Source of the DNA: Chiridota heheva
Lineage: Eukaryota > Echinodermata > Holothuroidea > Apodida > Chiridotidae
Direction of reading: 5' to 3'
DNA: 64,000 bases
NCBI GenBank assembly: GCA_020152595.1
Contig: JAIGNY010001671.1
Coordinates: 379,001-443,000, forward strand
The position numbers and the translations under genes were made by a program. Under the pieces are notes generated by a model, which saw only the letters and a program-made list of their open reading frames with translations, did no database searches and had not been told where the DNA came from. Position 1 is the stretch's first letter. Every line of letters begins with the position of its first letter. Positions 58,786-64,000 of this stretch are shown one piece after another.

Positions 58786-59134
58786 GGTTCATCTTTCCCT
58801 TTTTGCTAGAAATGGTAGATTGGAAAGGAAATTTCATAACGAATCTAAATATGTAACACAAATCTCTGTTTTCAATACTCACAAGAACTTATACTCAGGC
58901 AAATATTGACCCATCTGTTGACCAAATTTAGCCCAAAATTGCTTAATTTGCATGTTTTACAATTTTTCCTAATTTGGCTTTTATTATTTAAAAGATCAAT
59001 ATCTTTGTTTCAGGGCCTTTTTTAACATACTTACCGGGCCGGGGCTCCCCACTCAGCAAAGTATCCCCCCCACTCGAGCATTCTAGCCCAAACAGTTTGG
59101 TCCCTAATATATGTAGCCCAGCAAATATAACTGC
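58786..59134. other. No gene recognised
   Basis: It ends in a C-rich tract (59030-59075), as seen next to other minisatellite-bearing elements. Confidence 0.35.
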
Positions 59135-59325
59135 TTTATTTTCCTAAAAATGTTCCTAAATTCAAAGAAAATTATCCGAAAATGAAAGAAATTACCCAAA
59201 AATTGGCCAAAAAATTCCTGAAAATGAGCAAAATGTCCCCAAAATGAGCAAATTTTCCTGATAATTAATGGAAATTAACCCGGAAATCGAAAAGAACTAC
59301 CCGAAAAGAAAGACAATTTTGGGAG
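59135..59325 (+). repeat. Degenerate 20-22 bp minisatellite, sixth block
   Basis: AAAATTATCCGAAAATGAAAG, CCTGAAAATGAGCAAA-type units of the same family, flanked by C-rich (left) and G-rich (right) tracts. Confidence 0.65.
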
Positions 59326-61684
59326 GGAGGGTGATGGGGGAGCATATTAGGAGTCAAAAGTGTATCAAAAGGGTTCCTTTTCTGTTTTTTCCCCCTCCCC
59401 CCACTAAGAAATTCTTTAAAAGGGCACTGCTTAGCTTCCATTCAAACCAAATTCGTAATGAAAGGAAAGTTGTCAAAAATGCATAGGCATAAAAAAACAG
59501 TTATGAAAATTGGGCTCAATCACCTGGTAGAGTAAGGGTTAACATAAGATGAGATTGAATATGAAACAATCTTGAACAGCATTAAATTCACACATAGAAC
59601 AAAAAATAAGTTTATTCAGAGATCGCGGTAACGACAAAATTGTTGTTTGTTACGCCATGGCTGAAATTTCTAACGACTCAGACACCACCTGCGTCGTAAG
59701 ATTTAGATATAGCATGTGGAATTTTATGCCAGACTTTTTCATTAACATTAATGAAAATCATGAACATTTTACCTCTCTGATGCGATTCAAAGTTTTATTT
59801 CACACAAAAATGATTATGAATTACTCATAAATAAAAGAAAATGACACAACTACGAGACTAACGGCTGAATGATTCAACATGCCTGTAGTGCTGTACATAA
59901 ACACATATAGGCTAGTACATAGGCCTTATGCATGATGTACGTACACTGTACAGAGTACGTGAAAGTTTTGATGTTGCTCTGAATGCAGGCTGTCAACGAT
60001 ATTAGCTAGGAATCTATTTTCGTCCTGTATTGTGTTGATTTTGTATCTGTGAAGTGATCACAATCTGCAAGTCAAGTTACTATACTGTAAAGAAGAGATC
60101 TGAATAGTATATTATCGTTGACAATTGGTCAATTTTCACTAAAATCTCGTGAAAGTTTGGATACGATAAACAAAAGTATTTTCTGGTTCATTTTGGGATT
60201 GTTAACCCAATTTTCATGATTCAAGAATCAACATTATACAAGGATTGGGCATGAACTTATTAATGATATTTTTTATGATAATAATAGTCCGATTTTTTAA
60301 TGTTTTTGGTATTTTAAGCGAAATTTTTATTCACTTTAGCGAGGCAGGCCTACACAAGAGTGTGTGTTAACAATTACTTGCATGCTTCGCTAGCGTGCAG
60401 TGCCCTGTACATTACGCAGTGCCCTGTACATATGATGGCAAATTTACAAAATACGCCGAAATTCAAGGGCTTGTCATAACCAAATACGCCAGGCAAAAAT
60501 TTGTAATGCAACCTCTGCTGCCGATATTCATTTTTTCCCTGCATTGATAATTGTTGGCCAAGTGAGGTGCACAAACGCAGGCGTAAACATATCATCTGCC
60601 CAAATCAGTGGCGGGCGGTGGTGATCATGGCCAGTACTTTGTAGTTTGAAGATGAGAGATGAAAATTTCATTATGTTATTTGTAGGAGCAGTATTGACAC
60701 AGTGTTTGCATCCTTTTATCGGACAGATATTATTAGCCACTTAAACAATAAATCAAAAGAGAAAGGTGTTTGTTCTCCATGTTAGTTCAAATAACCTGTA
60801 CAGGTATTATCATAGTGCAGAATAGCTGAGTGTCATGCAATTTTATAGAGGCAGTTACATACAAGGTGAACTCACCCTAGTTGACAAGCAGATCATGAAT
60901 TGGACATTTTCATCCTTATGAACATACAAACCTTTATTTCTGTGAAAGACCTTCAAAATTTTTATCAGATTAAATACTTAGTTGTTGCTTTGACCATATT
61001 AAAGCTGTCAAACCAAACCACTAGCAGTTAGCATACATTCTTCACACATACCAGAACTGTTAGATCAGTCCTATTACTTGAAGCACTGGAGTTCATTGGT
61101 CACATCACACTCTAGCTTTACATTCCAAAGTGCACTCATGCTATTACAGGCAGGTGTTGATGTTTAGCCCTCATCTACAGAAGTGATTCATAAAACAATC
61201 TCGTAGTATGTACATTACTTCATTCATTCATCAGCGGTAGGCTGCCACTGGTAATTTCCAATCGACCTTCCATCATAGCTTCTTGTCAGTCTGTCTGCTT
61301 ACAAGTGGGGATTTATTGCGCTATGCATATATAACCAGTGCTAGTTTTTGTATGAGTAGGTTTCTTTCTGCTGGGCGTCTTTGCAGAAATATCTTTGAAT
61401 TCTGTGTCCGACAAAGTTTGGTCTACAAAATGAGCAGTGTACAAGTAATATCAGTAAAAATTGCATGTACATGTACAACATGCTAAACATTTAACAAATG
61501 TAATGGTTTTTAGGTACAAGAATGATTAAGGATAATATTTTTGGTCATAAATGTTCATTACTTGCCATAAGTGCATATAAAAATACTTGTAGGTGGCAGC
61601 AGAATGCTTATGGGGTAACATTTCAACGTGGTAGTGTGATCCTGGGTTTGAAATTGCAACTGTATTGTAACTATAAAAAAGAAA
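59326..61684. other. No confirmed gene
   Basis: 59657 starts MAEISNDSDTTC followed by a GTAAGA donor-like site, which might be a decayed first exon, but nothing supports it further. A 22-bp CAGTGCCCTGTACAT duplication lies at 60398-60430. The rest is AT-rich without supported features. Confidence 0.35.
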
Positions 61685-62010
61685 GAGGAAAATTTACAGT
61701 CAAATGGCTGTCAGCTAAAATATAATTTTTGAAAATTGATTTTAGTCATTTGTAAATCAAAATACAGGTTAGAACTAATTTTCACAATTTTACTGTAGAT
61801 TGTAGTCTTTTGTAAAGTTAATTACAATTTTGAATCGTAAATTTTACAATATACTGTATTTTACTTTACAGCAGACTAAAATTTTAACAACCAACTGTAA
61901 AATTTAAGGTTGTAAAGTGTATTTAACTTTACAAATGACTGTAAAATTTACAACTGTTTTTTGGCATTTTGGCTGACAGCCAATTGACTGAATTTTACAA
62001 ATTTTCCTAG
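61685..62010. mobile_element. Foldback MITE of about 326 bp
   Basis: The left AGGAAAATTTACAGTCAAAT with GGCTGTCAGC pairs with the right GCTGACAGCCAATTGACT and AAATTTTCCT. The interior has several TTTACAGT/ACTGTAAA words in both orientations, so the whole unit can fold. No coding content. Confidence 0.75.
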
Positions 62011-63400
62011 GCGACTGTGCTTAAGGTATACACCTAATCAGCGGTGATGTAATTTACGTCATTTAGGTAAGCAAAGCAGACCTTGGTGTTCAAGTATCTG
62101 TGCCGTCAATTGATTTTAACAAGTGGGGTAATCTGGAAGGTTACCCCATCCGAAGTTTTCCTTTCAAGGGAAAACATTACTCTGAAACGAGGAAACGATT
62201 CTTCAATTTACGAAGGAAAACTTAAGTTACCCCTCATATTAAGGGGGCAACAAAGTTTCAATTTCAAAACCCCTAAAACAGTGGTAACCTATTTATCCCA
62301 TATTTTGAGGTAAAGTCCGATATACCCCAAAATAGGGGTACATAAATCAAGATATGAAAAACAGAAAATTTGAATTAATTTTTCTTATAAAACTCTATAA
62401 ACTATTTTGCAAAGAATATATACTGTACATGCATGTACTTAAACATGAAAATGACATACAGTACTGTAATAAATGAAGATTTCAGTCTTTGTGTTTGATC
62501 TCAGTTTTCTCAATTGAGTATTAGGTTTTGGTATTGCAATATGTCACGAGAGGCATATTTCATGTCGTGGGAAAAGATATCGCGATATTGCGATAATCGA
62601 TATGTCATGACAGCACTACTTGTAAGTTTATATGTTGAAATCCTGCAAGTGATGACATCGTTTGTCAATACACTTACACACTTAATGTATTTCTTTGTGA
62701 ATATCTTCTCAAATTTCTTGGCATGAAGTTTTAATTATAAATGGCAATATCATTGACAAATCAAAAATTCATTGACCCGTGTAAATAAAAACAAATTTAC
62801 AATCTAGAAAATTTTAGAAAGACCACAGAGAATTGGCATTACCACCCAACTTTTCTGTTGTGTGCACTGCCATTTATAAAGGGCCACTGTCATATCTGTA
62901 AATTTAATGTTTTCATTTCTGTAAATTTAATGTTTTATTTAATTTTTTAAATAAGTTAGATTTGTCAAATTTGTTATGATGACTTTCTTTAGCCAATTCT
63001 GTGAAAGTGATTTCAATGTAGTCTACATGTACTAATAAGATATATCTAAATAGTTCAACAATGTGTTGTTTCTTAAGGGAATATATCTTTTCATACCTAA
63101 TTATGCAAATTTTTCACTTCAATGCGAAATGCCTTGGCTCCAGGGCAATATGGTTTCACTCTGTGCGAGGTCTCTACTTATCAAATTTATCATTGGGAGT
63201 TGATGCCTAGCTTTTTTTCTTCAATTTTTGAAAATAATTTTTCAGGAGTCTGAGAAAAATATCTGAAACTCAAAATATGTTGAACATGATACTAGAACAC
63301 AAGATTTTTGTGAAAATCAGCCTGCATAAAGTGAATTTTGTGATTTTAGAAAAAGGATAGGACGTTTGTCATTGGAGTCAATGGGAAATCCAACATTTTT
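62011..63400. other. No gene recognised
   Basis: It includes the right TAGTGCTGTCA end (62565-62618), a short GGGGTAA-TTACCCC hairpin near 62124-62147 and TACCCCAAAATAGGGGTA at 62323-62340. No exon supported. Confidence 0.4.
62565..62618 (-). mobile_element. Terminal segment of a TAGTGCTGTCA element (right)
   Basis: Inverse partner of 57562-57640: TATCGCGATATTGCGATAA, then TATGTCATGACAGCACTA. Confidence 0.55.
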
Positions 63401-64000
63401 GGTTCGGATGTGATAGCATCCGGAACCTATGCAGTCATGATGGCATGTGTGTATGTATATGTATGTATGTGGGGGTGTGTGTGTGTGTTTGTGATGGCCA
63501 GCTCATAAACGCGATATGTCAAGAAAGATACATTATTGTAATGATAATCTTGTTTGACAATATGCTTTTTTTTTTAGCAGAAATCAAAGTTATTTATCAT
63601 TGATCATTGCTTCTGAGAAGGACACTGTACCACCAAAACAGTGATGTTTGATAATTCACTCTTCCTGCTTAAGAAGCACTGTTATCGGAACAGCGGTACA
63701 GTGGCAAATTCAACTCCTGATATGTGGTACACACATAGCCCATGGTCCCTAGATGTGCCCTATTGTTTTTGATGGTTATGTCATGCATATTAACGAGTAG
63801 GCGGGGATTAATGTGAAAATCTTGAAATGTTCATATTTTAACAACTGCATATCTCTGTTTTGTTTCATATTTGGTGTAATTATGATGTTAGCTAGTATGT
63901 ACATGTTCATAGTGTAAAAACATTGAATTTCATTAATATGCTTAGCAGGCAGGCTTAATATGATTTTGCTGATTAAAGCTTGTAAACATGATATCTCAGA
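63401..64000. mobile_element. Terminal-hairpin element (GGTTCCGATGC family), copy cut by the window end
   Basis: The left hairpin GGTTCGGATG-TGATAG-CATCCGGAACC is followed by the TGT-rich tract, CTCATAAACGCGATATGTC and GAGTAGGCGGGGATTAATG blocks as in 34729-35822. About 190 bp at 63527-63717 are absent from the other copies and end in GGTACAGTGGCAAATTC, resembling a fragment of the 41790-42247 MITE. Confidence 0.88.

Larger units (their letters stand above)
26011..64000 (+). other. Possible first intron of the 14-3-3 gene
   Basis: No segment encoding the next conserved 14-3-3 stretch was found downstream on the plus strand. If the exon at 25947 is functional, its first intron runs to or past the window end. 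The density of transposons fits a long intron. A missed short exon, or loss of the gene remainder, are alternatives. Confidence 0.4.

Noticed and set aside
59657-59694. First exon MAEISNDSDTTC with GTAAGA donor
   Set aside because: Twelve codons with no recognised continuation; signal too short to separate from chance.
1-64000. CRISPR array or bacterial operon
   Set aside because: The tandem arrays lack regular unique spacers, and there are no adjacent long coding genes or ribosome binding sites; the sequence is eukaryotic.

Overview
This is AT-rich, intron-dominated eukaryotic DNA, almost certainly from an invertebrate animal. A marine invertebrate such as an echinoderm, or a near relative, fits best, but I cannot fix the phylum. 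The evidence is isolated short exons with canonical splice sites, one of which starts a recognisable 14-3-3 epsilon-type gene, plus a dense mixture of animal transposon relics: jockey-like, CR1/L2-like and Rex1/Babar-like LINEs, hAT-type and TTAA-flanked (Kolobok-type) DNA elements, minisatellites and satellites. Nothing bacterial, plasmid or viral is apparent. Nearly all long open frames here are chance or repeat-derived.

Left part (1-7 kb): two in-phase plus-strand exons (492-602 and 3770-3977) belong to a gene I do not recognise. The intron between them carries a 54-bp satellite with a 270-bp higher-order period, and an inverted copy of a TTAA-flanked MITE. A weak third exon may lie near 6604. 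From 5.9 to 8.5 kb a broken jockey-like LINE sits among degenerate 20-22 bp minisatellites.

Middle left (8.5-25.9 kb): no convincing host exon. The sequence is a mosaic of local tandem duplications, minisatellite-bearing elements ending in GGCGTAG-like motifs, and a CR1/L2-like LINE (20.6-22.0 kb) interrupted by two younger insertions.

Right part (25.9-64 kb): the first coding exon of a 14-3-3 gene is at 25947-26010. No later 14-3-3 exon was found, so the remaining 38 kb may be its first intron. This part holds the best-defined transposons: a hAT-type element with a perfect 8-bp target duplication (31470-32580), several related hAT-type MITEs, a TTAA-flanked element carrying a decayed THAP domain (37042-38410), a second THAP-exon relic that still has its splice donor (43078-43253), a Rex1-like LINE on the minus strand, a three-copy family with terminal hairpins, and a 1.1-kb CpG-dense 17-bp satellite (54305-55430).

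The host genes show no operon-like cooperation. The window is best read as two host transcription units with large introns shaped by nested transposition. I see no clear undescribed biological system. The most unusual material is the set of mobile elements that carry expanding minisatellites, the LINE tails lying inside them, and the two independent THAP relics.
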